A stretch of 63,467 bases of DNA from contig CAJFTG010000021.1 in assembly GCA_904419875.1 (NCBI GenBank), forward strand, positions 1-63,467, given 5' to 3'. Origin of the DNA: Candidatus Avimonas caecicola. Lineage in GTDB: Bacteria; Bacillota; Clostridia; Oscillospirales; Acutalibacteraceae. Positions 17,819 to 25,943 of the stretch are shown here, piece by piece. Numbering within the stretch: the first letter of the stretch is position 1; every line of letters starts with the position of its first letter. Below the pieces are notes generated by a model, which made no database searches, was not told the origin of the DNA, and saw nothing but the letters and a program-made list of their open reading frames with translations. Position numbers and translations under genes: made by a program.

Positions 17819-19219
17819 ATGCGGAAAATACTCAAACGGGCCTACGTCCTGCTCCTAACGGCCGTGTTCGCGCTGCCGCTGGCGCTCCTCCCCCTGTTCG
17901 GGGAAAGGGAATCGGCGGAGAAGCGGCAGCTATCCGAATTCCCCTCCCTGGTTGAGGACGGGAAGCTGAATCTTTCCTTCCCCTCCGAACTGGACACCTG
18001 GATTACCGAGCATTTCTGCTTCCGTTCCGCGCTGATTACGGCGAACAACCTGCTCAAGGCGGAGCTGTTCGCCGCCTCGGACGAAGACCAGGTGATCGTG
18101 GGGAAAAACGACTGGCTGTATTTTGCGCAGACGGCGGACGATTACCTCGGCCTCAACCGCCTGTCGGATGCGGAGATCGCCCGCATCGTCACAGCGGTGG
18201 AGCTGATGAACGAATACGTGACGGAACAGGGCGGCCGCTTTGTCTTTGCCGTCGCCCCGAACAAGAACACCGTCTATCCCGGGTACATGCCGGACTATTA
18301 CCGGCGCACCGGCGAGGCCACCAACCTCGATCGGGTCGCCGCGGCGCTGGACGGACGGCCTTATTACGCCGACCTGCTGGGCGCGCTGCGGGAAATGGAG
18401 GAGACGGCCTACCATGCGCGGGACTCCCATTGGAACAACCTGGGCGCGGTGTGCGGCTACAACGTCCTTCTGGATACGGCGGGCAAACCGCACGAAACCT
18501 ACGCGGACATCCTCTGGACCTGGGAATATACCTGGGACGGCGACCTGGACGCCATGATCTTCCCCTCCCTGGGATACAAGGACAGGCAGGCGGTTTTTGA
18601 TGTGGACTGGACCTATGAATACACCTCCAATTTCCACAGCGAGGAAGACCTGCTGATTACCACGGAAAACGAGGCCGGGGAGGGTTCCCTTCTCATTTTC
18701 CGGGATTCCTTCTCCAACGCGCTCCTCCCCTTCCTGGCGCAGGCGTACCGGACAACGACCTTTTCCCGCTCCGTCCCCTTCTCGCTGTATCAACTGGAGG
18801 AAGCCCCCTGCGACACCGTGGTGGTGGAGATTGTGGAGCGGAACCTGCGCAACCTGCTCACCGCCGCGCCGGTGATGCCCGCCCCCTCCCGGCAGCTCGC
18901 GGCTGACCCCGTCCCGGCCGGATCCGCCATGGTGGAAAGCCGGGAATGGAACGGCTATCTCCATGTTTACGGGGCGCTGGATGAGGAGTCCGTGCAGGAC
19001 GCCTCGCACATCTACCTGAAGCTGGCGCGGGACGGGGAGACGCGGTATGTGGAAGCCTTCCCCATTTATGAGTCGTCCCTGCTGGACGAGGGAACCGAAA
19101 CGGTCGTGCGCGCTAACGGCTTTTCCGCCTACCTGCCTGAGGAGGAAGGCGAAGGCGCGGTGGTTTCGGTCGTCGTACAGACCGGCGGCGGGTATTTCGA
19201 ATATACCGTCCTCCAATAG
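17819..19219 (+). CDS. DHHW/AlgJ-AlgX-like SGNH acetyltransferase partner
   Basis: A 466-residue protein with an N-terminal membrane anchor (about residues 7-28) and an extracytoplasmic body. Seen: EKRQLSEFPSL, the segment VGKNDWLYFAQTADDYLGLN, RFVFAVAPNKNTVYPGYMP, the Asp-Ser-His-Trp sequence RDSHWNNLGA (family DxHW motif) and LIFRDSFSNALLPFLA with the Ser-Phe of an SGNH-type active site. This set is typical of the acetyltransferase that receives acetyl groups from an AlgI-type MBOAT. The start follows AAGGAGG. A C-terminal beta-rich region of about 110 residues (from about 355) may be a glycan-binding domain. Paired with the MBOAT gene upstream. Confidence 0.85.
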   Translation: MRKILKRAYVLLLTAVFALPLALLPLFGERESAEKRQLSEFPSLVEDGKLNLSFPSELDTWITEHFCFRSALITANNLLKAELFAASDEDQVIVGKNDWLYFAQTADDYLGLNRLSDAEIARIVTAVELMNEYVTEQGGRFVFAVAPNKNTVYPGYMPDYYRRTGEATNLDRVAAALDGRPYYADLLGALREMEETAYHARDSHWNNLGAVCGYNVLLDTAGKPHETYADILWTWEYTWDGDLDAMIFPSLGYKDRQAVFDVDWTYEYTSNFHSEEDLLITTENEAGEGSLLIFRDSFSNALLPFLAQAYRTTTFSRSVPFSLYQLEEAPCDTVVVEIVERNLRNLLTAAPVMPAPSRQLAADPVPAGSAMVESREWNGYLHVYGALDEESVQDASHIYLKLARDGETRYVEAFPIYESSLLDEGTETVVRANGFSAYLPEEEGEGAVVSVVVQTGGGYFEYTVLQ

Positions 19220-19252
19220 TATAACCAAGGAATGCAGAAAGGAAGTAACCGT

Positions 19253-19774
19253 ATGAAAACAAGGAACGCATGGCTTTCCCTCTGGCTGGCTCTGGCGATC
19301 GCGCTCGGCCTGTGCGCCTGCAGCGGAAAGGGGGACGAAGGCTCCGGCGGCGGAGACGGCGAAGGCCCCTCCTCCGCCATTGCCATCGGCGGGACCTCGC
19401 TCCAGCTGGGCGGAGAGTTCACCGAGGAAATCAAGGCGGCCCTCGGCGAACCTGCGTCGGTGGAGCAGGCCCCCAGCTGCCATTACGACGGCACCGACAA
19501 CATCTATACCTACGCGGATTTCAGCGTCTACACCTATATGCAGGGCGACAAGTCCGTTATGTACAGCATCGAGGTGCGCAGCGACGCCTATCCCACGCCG
19601 GAAGGGGCGAAGGTCGGCATGACGCTTGACGAGGTGAAGGCCGCCTGCGGGGAAGGCGCCGAGGGGCTGGACGCCGGAAACGGCGTTTACTACTCCCTGG
19701 GCGGAGGGATGCAGCTGAAATTCTTCCTCACGGACGACAACCGGGTGCAGCGCATCGAATATTACGTGGAATAA
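19253..19774 (+). CDS. Lipoprotein of unknown function, last gene of the envelope run
   Basis: A 173-residue lipoprotein. Seen: signal peptide with ALAIALGLCACSGKGD (lipobox Leu-Cys-Ala-Cys), a Gly/Glu/Asp-rich linker, then a mature domain from about residue 45 containing two similar halves: IGGTSLQLGGEFTEEIKAAL with a later YTYADFSVYTYM, and KVGMTLDEVKAACGEGAE with a later YYSLGGGMQLKFFLTD. That pattern recalls BLIP/SmpA-like lipoproteins, but I do not recognise a named family. The ATG at 19253 follows AAAGGAAG. It is followed directly by a strong terminator, so it is probably co-transcribed with the MBOAT-DHHW pair. Confidence 0.72.
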   Translation: MKTRNAWLSLWLALAIALGLCACSGKGDEGSGGGDGEGPSSAIAIGGTSLQLGGEFTEEIKAALGEPASVEQAPSCHYDGTDNIYTYADFSVYTYMQGDKSVMYSIEVRSDAYPTPEGAKVGMTLDEVKAACGEGAEGLDAGNGVYYSLGGGMQLKFFLTDDNRVQRIEYYVE

Positions 19775-19788
19775 TCCGTTCCTGCCGA

Positions 19789-19824
19789 ACAGGGCCCCGG
19801 CCGTTCCGGGGCCCTGTTTTTTTG
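19789..19824 (+). terminator. Rho-independent terminator of the envelope operon
   Basis: A 12-bp perfect stem (ACAGGGCCCCGG, loop of five, and its complement) followed by eight T. It starts 14 bases after the stop of the lipoprotein gene. Confidence 0.93.
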
Positions 19825-19983
19825 CCGTGCCGGCAGATCCAAAGCCGGTGTTGGACGGCCGGCATACCCGCCGGCGCGCCCGCCGAGGGCCGGCTTATGT
19901 CGAATTCCGTCAAACGTCCGGAACGGGAGTGGGATTTTTCTCCCTCCCCTATCCCCAATCCTTCCCCATCCCTCCTCTTTTCC

Positions 19984-20022
19984 CCTCATCCTCCCTCATC
20001 CTCCCTCATCCTCCCTCATCCC
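19984..20022. repeat. Decanucleotide tandem repeat, pyrimidine-rich
   Basis: Four nearly perfect copies of CTCCCTCATC in head-to-tail order, within a longer C/T-rich tract that starts at about 19940. Same unit length as the repeats at 11951-12155, 20690-20740 and 49931-49970. Confidence 0.9.
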
Positions 20023-20689
20023 CCTTCCTCCTCTTCCCAGAAGGATTGATATATGCCCATAATTCTGCCGCTGCCCTATCCTTGGCAGGCGGCCGGCTGC
20101 CTTGGCCAGACCGCGTCAACGCCGCCGCATCGGTTCCGCCCCGCGCGCCCCCGCGTTCGAGCCGGCGCCGCCGGACGGCCGCGCCCTGCCGCCGTTGACC
20201 ATCGGCTGCGACGAGTACGGGGTGCCCCGCTTACTGGGCAGGGGCGCCTTCCCGACAGGAGCGCGCCGGAAAAAGCAGGCTGTCCGTCCCGCTGCGGCCC
20301 GTCAGTACGGGATCGTGCGCGGCAAGCCGGCGCAGGCGCTGACGGAGATAGGGGCGTCCGTATTCACGACGGCAATCTCCGGGCACACCCCGGGTTCCGG
20401 CCGGCACAAGTTCCGGGAAGAAGGGGGAGCGATTCACTCCCTTTTTCCGGCTATGCGGGGAGGAACGTCGAACCCTTGATTGTGCCGCCTGCCGTCCCCC
20501 TGTCCTCCTGTCCCCCATCCCTCCCCATCCCCCTCGCCCGCTCCGCCTGTGCGGCGCCTCTGTTGAGCGGTTCGGGGCCTGTTCGCCGTCTTCGGGGCAA
20601 TCGCCCCGTCCGGCCCCTCCCCCGGCGGACGGGCGAAATGGAGGGAAAAGCCGGCAGCCGGGTGGGACGCGGGAAAATGCGGGGCGCGT

Positions 20690-20740
20690 TCGTCCCCTCT
20701 CGTCCCCTCTTGTCCCCTCTCGTTCCCTCTCGTTCCCTTT
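20690..20740. repeat. Decanucleotide tandem repeat, pyrimidine-rich
   Basis: Five copies of a 10-base unit, TCGTCCCCTC with changes to TTGTCCCCTC and TCGTTCCCTC, in head-to-tail order. It ends next to ATACCGTTGTATAC and the inverted repeat at 20757. Confidence 0.88.
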
Positions 20741-20756
20741 GGATACCGTTGTATAC

Positions 20757-20806
20757 AAGAAGCAGGCGGGAAGCCGGGTTTTACCACGGCTTCCCGCCTG
20801 CTTCTT
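20757..20806. repeat. 19-bp inverted repeat, hairpin
   Basis: AAGAAGCAGGCGGGAAGCC (20757-20775) is perfectly complementary to 20788-20806 with a 12-base loop. C/T-rich sequence follows on the plus strand. It could be a terminator, but no gene clearly ends at it on either side. Confidence 0.6.
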
Positions 20807-20907
20807 CCCTTTTCCGATCCTTTACCCGCAAGCTCCTTTTTTCCTCCGTCCGGCCGCGGCGCTTTGCGGCGGGGACGGGACGATGCCCGGACGCGGCCGT
20901 CCGGCGC

Positions 20908-21531
20908 TTACGGAAGGGAGGGTTGTATAATCGCAAAGTCCGTCAAAACCCGCATGCTGAGGGATTCCGGCTCGATCTCCCGCACGGAAGAAACCCTTCG
21001 CGCTTGTTTCAGAGGCAGGGCGTCCCCCAGCCGGCGGAGGAAGCGTTCCGTCCGCTGCGGCGCGCTGAGAACCGTCGCGGAGGGTTGGTCGCCGTGTCGA
21101 TGCACGCCGAAAGCGGGTATAATCCTCCCGCTTTTCGACTGAGCGGTGACTTCCCCGGCAAAAGCCGCAGGGATTGGGATAAAAAGCCGGAGGATGCCGA
21201 AGGCCGTTCCAAGGGTTTTGGACAGGCGCCGGCCCTCCGCGTGCCTCACCACCCGTACAGCGGCCGCAAGGGCCAGCAGGGCGCCCCGCAATCGCCGGGC
21301 GGCAAACGGCAGGCCGAAAAGGGCCGGGGCGATGCTGTCGCGCCACCCGGGAAGAAGGGATAAGCAGATCTGTACAAACCCGCGCAAACCTGCGAAATCT
21401 GCGCAAAGCTGCGCTAGAATATAGAGGCGAAGAGCACTCATGACGACAGGAATCAAAAAGAAAAGCGCAGCGTGCCCCACACGGCTTCCTCTATTTTTAT
21501 CCGCCAGGCCATCCCCTGCGTCCCCCATCAC
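20908..21531 (-). CDS. Doubtful reading frame, possible remnant
   Basis: A 207-codon minus-strand frame. From an internal Met near its residue 31 it reads SALRLYILAQLCADF and later ALFGLPFAARRLRGALLALAA and FGILRLFIPIPAAFAGEV, which would form weakly hydrophobic segments. I recognise no family, there is no clear ribosome binding site, and the third-codon-position GC is lower than in the sure genes. It may be a decayed gene or chance. Confidence 0.2.
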   Translation of the reverse strand: MMGDAGDGLADKNRGSRVGHAALFFLIPVVMSALRLYILAQLCADFAGLRGFVQICLSLLPGWRDSIAPALFGLPFAARRLRGALLALAAAVRVVRHAEGRRLSKTLGTAFGILRLFIPIPAAFAGEVTAQSKSGRIIPAFGVHRHGDQPSATVLSAPQRTERFLRRLGDALPLKQARRVSSVREIEPESLSMRVLTDFAIIQPSLP

Positions 21532-21649
21532 GCCGCCCGGCCATCAAAGGAATCGGGCCTTTCCCATTGGCGGCCGGGCGCCCCATGCCTTCCGCCGCTT
21601 TTCCGCCGGTCGCTTGCCGCCAAAAGCACCGCCCTGTTACATAAGCCCC

Positions 21650-22711
21650 TCAGCGGCTGAACCGATATTCCGTTACGGAAACGAACGTCTCGCCCGCCCG
21701 CAGCACCGGGGAGGGGAAGGCCGGCCGGTTTGGGCTGTCCGGGAAAAACTGCGTCTCCAGGCAGAAGCCCTGGCGCCGGTGAAGAGGAACGCCGCCTTTG
21801 CCGCCGGGCTCGTCCAGCGCGTTCCCGGTGTAAAACTGCACGCCGGGCAGGTCGGTGAAGCAGTCCAGCCGCACCCCGCCGCGGGGTGAATAGGCGGACG
21901 CCGCATGCCGGAAGCGCCGGTCCGTCCCCAGCACGAAATTGTGGTCGTAGCCGTCGCCGAGCCGGAGCTGCTCGTCCTCCCCGCCGATGTCCCGGCCGAT
22001 CGCCTTTTCCTGCCGGAAGTCAAAGGGCGTCCCCTCCACCGCACGAAGCTCCCCGGTCGGGATCAGCCGGGCGTCCACCGGCGTGAACGCCTGAGCCGCG
22101 ATCCGCACACGGGTGTCCAGAATCGTGTCGTCCCGCAGGGCGCCGTCCCCGACCCGGCCGTTAAGATTGAAATAGGCGTGGTTGGTCAGGTTCACCACGG
22201 TGTCCCGGTCGGTTTCCGCGGTATAGGTGAGCCGCAGGGTGTTTCCGCCCACCAGCCGGTAGGTGAGGGTGACCGACAGATTTCCCGGGTATCCCTCCTC
22301 CCCGTCGGCGGCGTGCAGGGAAAAACGGACGGCCGGGCCTTCCCCGTCGTCCACCGCCTCCGCCGTCCAGAGCCTTTTGTCAAAGCCGACCCGGCCGCCG
22401 TGAAGATGGCCCACGCCCTTGTCGTTGCGGCCCACGTCGTATTCCCTGCCGCCGAGCGTAAAGCGCCCCCCGGCGATCCGGTTGGCATACCGGCCGACCG
22501 CCGCCCCCTGATAGGATTCGCCGTTCCGGTACCCTTCCAGCGAATCGTACCCCAGAATGCGGTCGCTCCCCGCGTATTCCAGCGTCTGCAGCGTGGCGCC
22601 GTAGGTAAGCACCGCCGCCCGCAGCTCTCCGCTGTGCAGGACAAACCGCCTGACGGGGCCGCCGTCCGCCGTCCCCCATTCCTCCGCCGTCACGTTTGGC
22701 TGTTGAGCCAT
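21650..22711 (-). CDS. galM: Aldose 1-epimerase (galactose mutarotase)
   Basis: A 353-residue cytoplasmic enzyme that interconverts alpha and beta anomers of galactose or glucose. Seen: VGRYANRIAGGRF, NDKGVGHLHGGRVGFDKRLW (first catalytic-site His), VNLTNHAYFNLNG (the general-acid His), and near the C-terminus DLPGVQFYTGNAL and FCLETQFFPDSPN with the catalytic Glu. Length and motif order are those of GalM. Three ATGs compete for the start: 22723 and 22720 are almost on top of GGAAAGGA, and 22711 is 12 bases from it; I take 22711. No other galactose genes are adjacent. It is a single gene between gene-poor regions. Confidence 0.9.
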   Translation of the reverse strand: MAQQPNVTAEEWGTADGGPVRRFVLHSGELRAAVLTYGATLQTLEYAGSDRILGYDSLEGYRNGESYQGAAVGRYANRIAGGRFTLGGREYDVGRNDKGVGHLHGGRVGFDKRLWTAEAVDDGEGPAVRFSLHAADGEEGYPGNLSVTLTYRLVGGNTLRLTYTAETDRDTVVNLTNHAYFNLNGRVGDGALRDDTILDTRVRIAAQAFTPVDARLIPTGELRAVEGTPFDFRQEKAIGRDIGGEDEQLRLGDGYDHNFVLGTDRRFRHAASAYSPRGGVRLDCFTDLPGVQFYTGNALDEPGGKGGVPLHRRQGFCLETQFFPDSPNRPAFPSPVLRAGETFVSVTEYRFSR

Positions 22712-22779
22712 AACCGCCATCATTCCTTTCCGTCTTGCGGCCGGGCTGGGCCCGTTCCCCGCTTGGTATTTCTATCCCC

Positions 22780-22809
22780 AATATAGCATAAAGCGGGGGC
22801 AGCGCGCAA
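22780..22809 (-). promoter_or_regulatory. Possible sigma-A promoter of galM
   Basis: On the minus strand: -35 TTGCGC (22804-22809), 18 bases, -10 TATATT (22780-22785). The -35 is weak; the -10 is the only AT-rich patch upstream of the gene. Confidence 0.4.
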
Positions 22810-22869
22810 GCAGCCGCCTTCCCGTATGCGCCCCCGTATGCACCCCCGGGGAGGCGGCGCCGTTTTCGC

Positions 22870-24327
22870 TCACGCGTCCCGTTCCGGCGAAGCCTCGTCG
22901 TCCCGCCGCTTCCAGAACGGCCGGACGCTGCGCAGAATATCGGCGGTAAACGCCTCCTGCGGCGGCGGCCCGGACAGACGCCGGGCGATCAGCAGCCGCG
23001 GGCGCCGGGGATACCGGCTTCGATACAGCTCCGCCGCCCGCGGAAGGAACTGATCCAGCAGCCAGTGAAGCGTCTGATCCGCGCGCCATTTCGTCCTGCC
23101 GTCAAAGCCCTCCCAGTCGGCGCAGCCATCGGCGGCCCCCCGCCTCCAGGAGACGAGGCATCCCTCCGCCTCCTCCTTCATGCACAGCGAGGCCAGCCGG
23201 TTGCCCCCGCCGCCCGACGCCGTCCGGCTGAAAAGCTGGAGCCCATTTCCCGGCCACGGGACATTCAGCAAAACGGAATCCAGCGAATGATAGCGGGACG
23301 CATAATCCCTCAGCATGTCCCAAACCCCGCCGGGCATGCGGCAGAGGGGTTGTTCGCCGTTCTCCTCCATGGGAACCGAAAAGGCGTCCGTTCCCCACCG
23401 TTCCGCCAGGCGGGCCTGCCCGGCGGCGTACTCTTCCTGGAATTTGTCGATCATGCCGCACAGCTGCTCCGCCGTGTCCAGGTCGGCATACACGCGGCAA
23501 TTGCCGATTTGAAGATTGGCTCCGTTCGTTTTCAAACTGTATCCGCAGAGAAATCCCCGTTTGTCCAGCGGTCCGTGGTGGCCGCGGAACAGACGCTCCC
23601 GGATATCCTGCTCGGAAAGCGTGACGCCGCAGTTCTTAACCCCCCGCAGGGAAAATTCAATCCGGCAGCACAACCCTCCGGAAGGGACCCGGGGAAGGTT
23701 CGCCGTCAGGCGCACCCCTTCCTGCTGACAGACCAGAAAATCATCCTTCAGGCGGACATCCCTTTGCACGAAAAAGGAGGGGGTGAAGAACAGATCGTCC
23801 TCCGCCGGCGCCGGCCCGTCCGTCAGCAGGCCCGAGTCCTCCAGCTTGTTCAACAGCGCCAGCACATTCCGCTGCACCTCTTCGGTGCTTTCCCGGACCG
23901 CCGCCATCAGATCGGCCATATCCCACGCAAGCAGATGGTACGGCCCCATGGCAGGCGGCACCGGTTTGCGGGGCTTCCCGCGCAGGTAAAACAGGATAAG
24001 AAAACGATAGGCGCCGCCGAAATGCTTTTGCAGCAGCTCCACGGTTTTCGCCGCCTTGGACGCTTCCCGGCCCGACGTAACCTGAACGCACAGCCTCCGG
24101 CCGTCGTCCGCCAGATCCACCGCCGGGCAGCCCGGCCGCCGATGGTTCAGGTTCACCAGCTCCCAGCCATAGAGCCGGTTCAGCAGCCCGCAGACGATAT
24201 CTTCCCCCCATCGGGTCAGGTCCAGCAGCCCTTCCCGGTTGCGTTCGGATACCCGCCGGCAAAACCGCTGCAGCTTCTCGTCAATCTGGGCCGTCAGGGA
24301 CGCGGACCGGTTCACATCGCCTGCCAT
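22870..24327 (-). CDS. SMEK-domain protein, possible defence or accessory function
   Basis: A 485-residue soluble protein. Seen: an N-terminal SMEK-type domain (about residues 15-170) with EDIVCGLLNRLYGWELVNLN, CPAVDLADDGRRLCVQVTSG and ASKAAKTVELL, and later FLILFYLRGKP. The pattern Asp-Leu followed by VQVTS resembles the nuclease-like core of SMEK and related restriction-type folds. The C-terminal 300 residues are not recognised; they include many Trp and Arg (for example WRRGAADGCADWEGFDG). Family knowledge: SMEK domains occur at the N-terminus of ABC-three-component and other putative antiphage proteins. No obvious partner gene is next to it: galM lies downstream and gene-poor DNA upstream. 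Its start has no strong Shine-Dalgarno site. Confidence 0.65.
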   Translation of the reverse strand: MAGDVNRSASLTAQIDEKLQRFCRRVSERNREGLLDLTRWGEDIVCGLLNRLYGWELVNLNHRRPGCPAVDLADDGRRLCVQVTSGREASKAAKTVELLQKHFGGAYRFLILFYLRGKPRKPVPPAMGPYHLLAWDMADLMAAVRESTEEVQRNVLALLNKLEDSGLLTDGPAPAEDDLFFTPSFFVQRDVRLKDDFLVCQQEGVRLTANLPRVPSGGLCCRIEFSLRGVKNCGVTLSEQDIRERLFRGHHGPLDKRGFLCGYSLKTNGANLQIGNCRVYADLDTAEQLCGMIDKFQEEYAAGQARLAERWGTDAFSVPMEENGEQPLCRMPGGVWDMLRDYASRYHSLDSVLLNVPWPGNGLQLFSRTASGGGGNRLASLCMKEEAEGCLVSWRRGAADGCADWEGFDGRTKWRADQTLHWLLDQFLPRAAELYRSRYPRRPRLLIARRLSGPPPQEAFTADILRSVRPFWKRRDDEASPERDA

Positions 24328-25621
24328 TGCCGCAACACCACCTGTAGCCCCTCCGGCCGGCCATAGGATTGTTCGGGCGGCGTCCCCCTGTCCATTTTAT
24401 GACCGTCACAGCCCCTGCCCGTCTGCCGGAAAATCCCATACCGTTTTCCGCCCTGCCGCCGGGCGGCATGCCAAAAAGCCGCCGGCCCGGCGCAATCGCC
24501 CGCTTTGCGGGCATACCGCCGTTCCATCCTCTTACAACAGCCGCCGGAGGCAGCGCTCCGCGGCAGCCGGCGTCCGGCGAAATGCCGGTCTGGGTTCCGG
24601 CGCGGCCATTCGGCGCTTTCCCGGACACAGTACGCCGCGCAGCCCGAAAAGCCGCGGCAGCCGGCCGGCCGCGGATAAACGCGGGCAGCCTCCCGGCCGG
24701 CGCGCCGTCCTTCCGCCGTAAAGTCCTGTTCATCCATGCGGCCGCGGCAGCGCCGTACAGCTTCGGCGGTCAACCGGTCCGCAATTTGAAATTTCTGTTC
24801 GCTCCATTCGATCTTCATTTTCTTCCCCTTTTCGTCCTTGCCTCCGTTTCCGCCCTCAGGGAACTCTCCGGAGAGGGCGGAACCGGTTCCCCTTTCTGCA
24901 CGCCGGCCCATGCCGGCGCTTTCCCGTTCCACTCAACGGCATAGTCGGCGGGGAGGGCAATGCCTCCCCTGACCAAAGGCCGGGTCCCTTGGGTATCCCT
25001 GCGAACTCCGCGCGCGGCGAAGGAACGGCCGGGCACAGTGCGCGGATAAGGAAAGAAGGCCCGCCGGCCCTCCCGACGCGAAGCAGGACTTCGCTTCAGG
25101 GAACCGCCCGTTCGCCGGTTCCCGCCGGCAGCCTCCTGTTGAGGAACGCCTGCCCGCCGGCCCTGCCCCGAAGGATACGGCAGGCCGCCGGCCTCTTCGG
25201 CCTGGGAACCGGCTGAAATGCGAAGAAATCGATCTCCATAGCCGCTGCATCCAGGCTCATCACCCCCTTTCTTCGCTTTGTCCCATTCCCTTCCCCCTGC
25301 CGGCATTCCCGCGAACCGCCGGGAAAAGGGTTCCGCCCTAACCGCCGCGGGTTGTTCCCAGGGAGCCTTTCCTTCTCTCCGCAGGGGAACAGGGCATCTC
25401 CGGTATAGTACAAGGCCGCGCCGGCAGTCTCCCTGCCTCGCTTGGCGCCCGCTGCCCGAAATACGTCGTCCGGGCGCTTACCGGATGAAGGCGGCCGGCT
25501 TCGTCTGTTCCCCGGCTTTTTTCCTGTACGACGGACGCTTTGCCGGCTTCCCCTGCGCGCGGGCCTTTGGGCTTCCATGAGCTTTTTAAATACTATTTTC
25601 GACAATATATTTTCATTAAAT

Positions 25622-25650
25622 ATATTACTAATTCTCTTCAGAAATGTCAA
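25622..25650 (-). promoter_or_regulatory. Candidate promoter in the AT-rich island
   Basis: On the minus strand: -35 TTGACA (25645-25650), exactly 17 bases, -10 TAATAT (25622-25627). It points towards the gene-poor region and, 1.3 kb further, the SMEK gene. Confidence 0.45.
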
Positions 25651-25808
25651 TATACTGAAATACTTCTTTTTTTTACCGTATAAATCGTGAATATTATCCA
25701 CAATTAAAGTTATATTGCTATCTTAACAAGCCGCACTTTAGGACATTTTGTCTTGGAGATTCTGCCTATTTTTTGACAAAGCTCAACGCCTGCCTCTGCA
25801 AGCGGAAA

Positions 25809-25840
25809 AGGACTGCCGCAACGGCTGTTGCGGCAGTCCT
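25809..25840 (-). terminator. Probable terminator of the GntR-ABC operon
   Basis: A perfect 13-bp stem, GGACTGCCGCAAC with its complement and a short loop, followed on the minus strand by TTTTCC. It lies 100 bases past the last gene of the minus-strand ABC operon. Confidence 0.65.
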
Positions 25841-25943
25841 CAAACCAGGCCAATCCATATACGGCCGGCGCGGCACGCGCCAGGGCCCGAAGCGGTTTCG
25901 CCTTTGCGGCAAGGCGGCGGCTCCGTTTATCCGGCCGCCGTGC

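Larger units (their letters stand above)
19825..21649. other. 1.8 kb gene-poor region
   Basis: No frame in this stretch has both a ribosome binding site and natural composition. It holds two pyrimidine-rich decanucleotide repeats, a looser pyrimidine tract near 20485-20540, a 19-bp inverted repeat and one minus-strand frame that might be a remnant gene. The rest looks like decayed sequence. Confidence 0.55.
24328..25943. other. 1.6 kb gene-poor region with an AT-rich island
   Basis: GC-rich sequence without an acceptable gene, except for three hints on the minus strand: a promoter at 25622-25650, a short frame starting near 25263 behind AAAGGGGGTG (reading MSLDAAAMEIDFFAFQ), and a 168-codon frame starting at 24818 behind GGGGAAG (reading MKIEWSEQKFQIADRL and then becoming Arg/Gly-rich) that ends at 24312, 16 bases inside the SMEK gene. 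Good beginnings followed by poor composition suggest decayed genes. The segment 25577-25760 is AT-rich. Confidence 0.45.

Noticed and set aside
20053-21363. A 436-codon plus-strand frame in the gene-poor region
   Set aside because: It runs through a decanucleotide repeat and a hairpin, is Arg/Pro/Ala-rich and has no ribosome binding site or recognisable domain.
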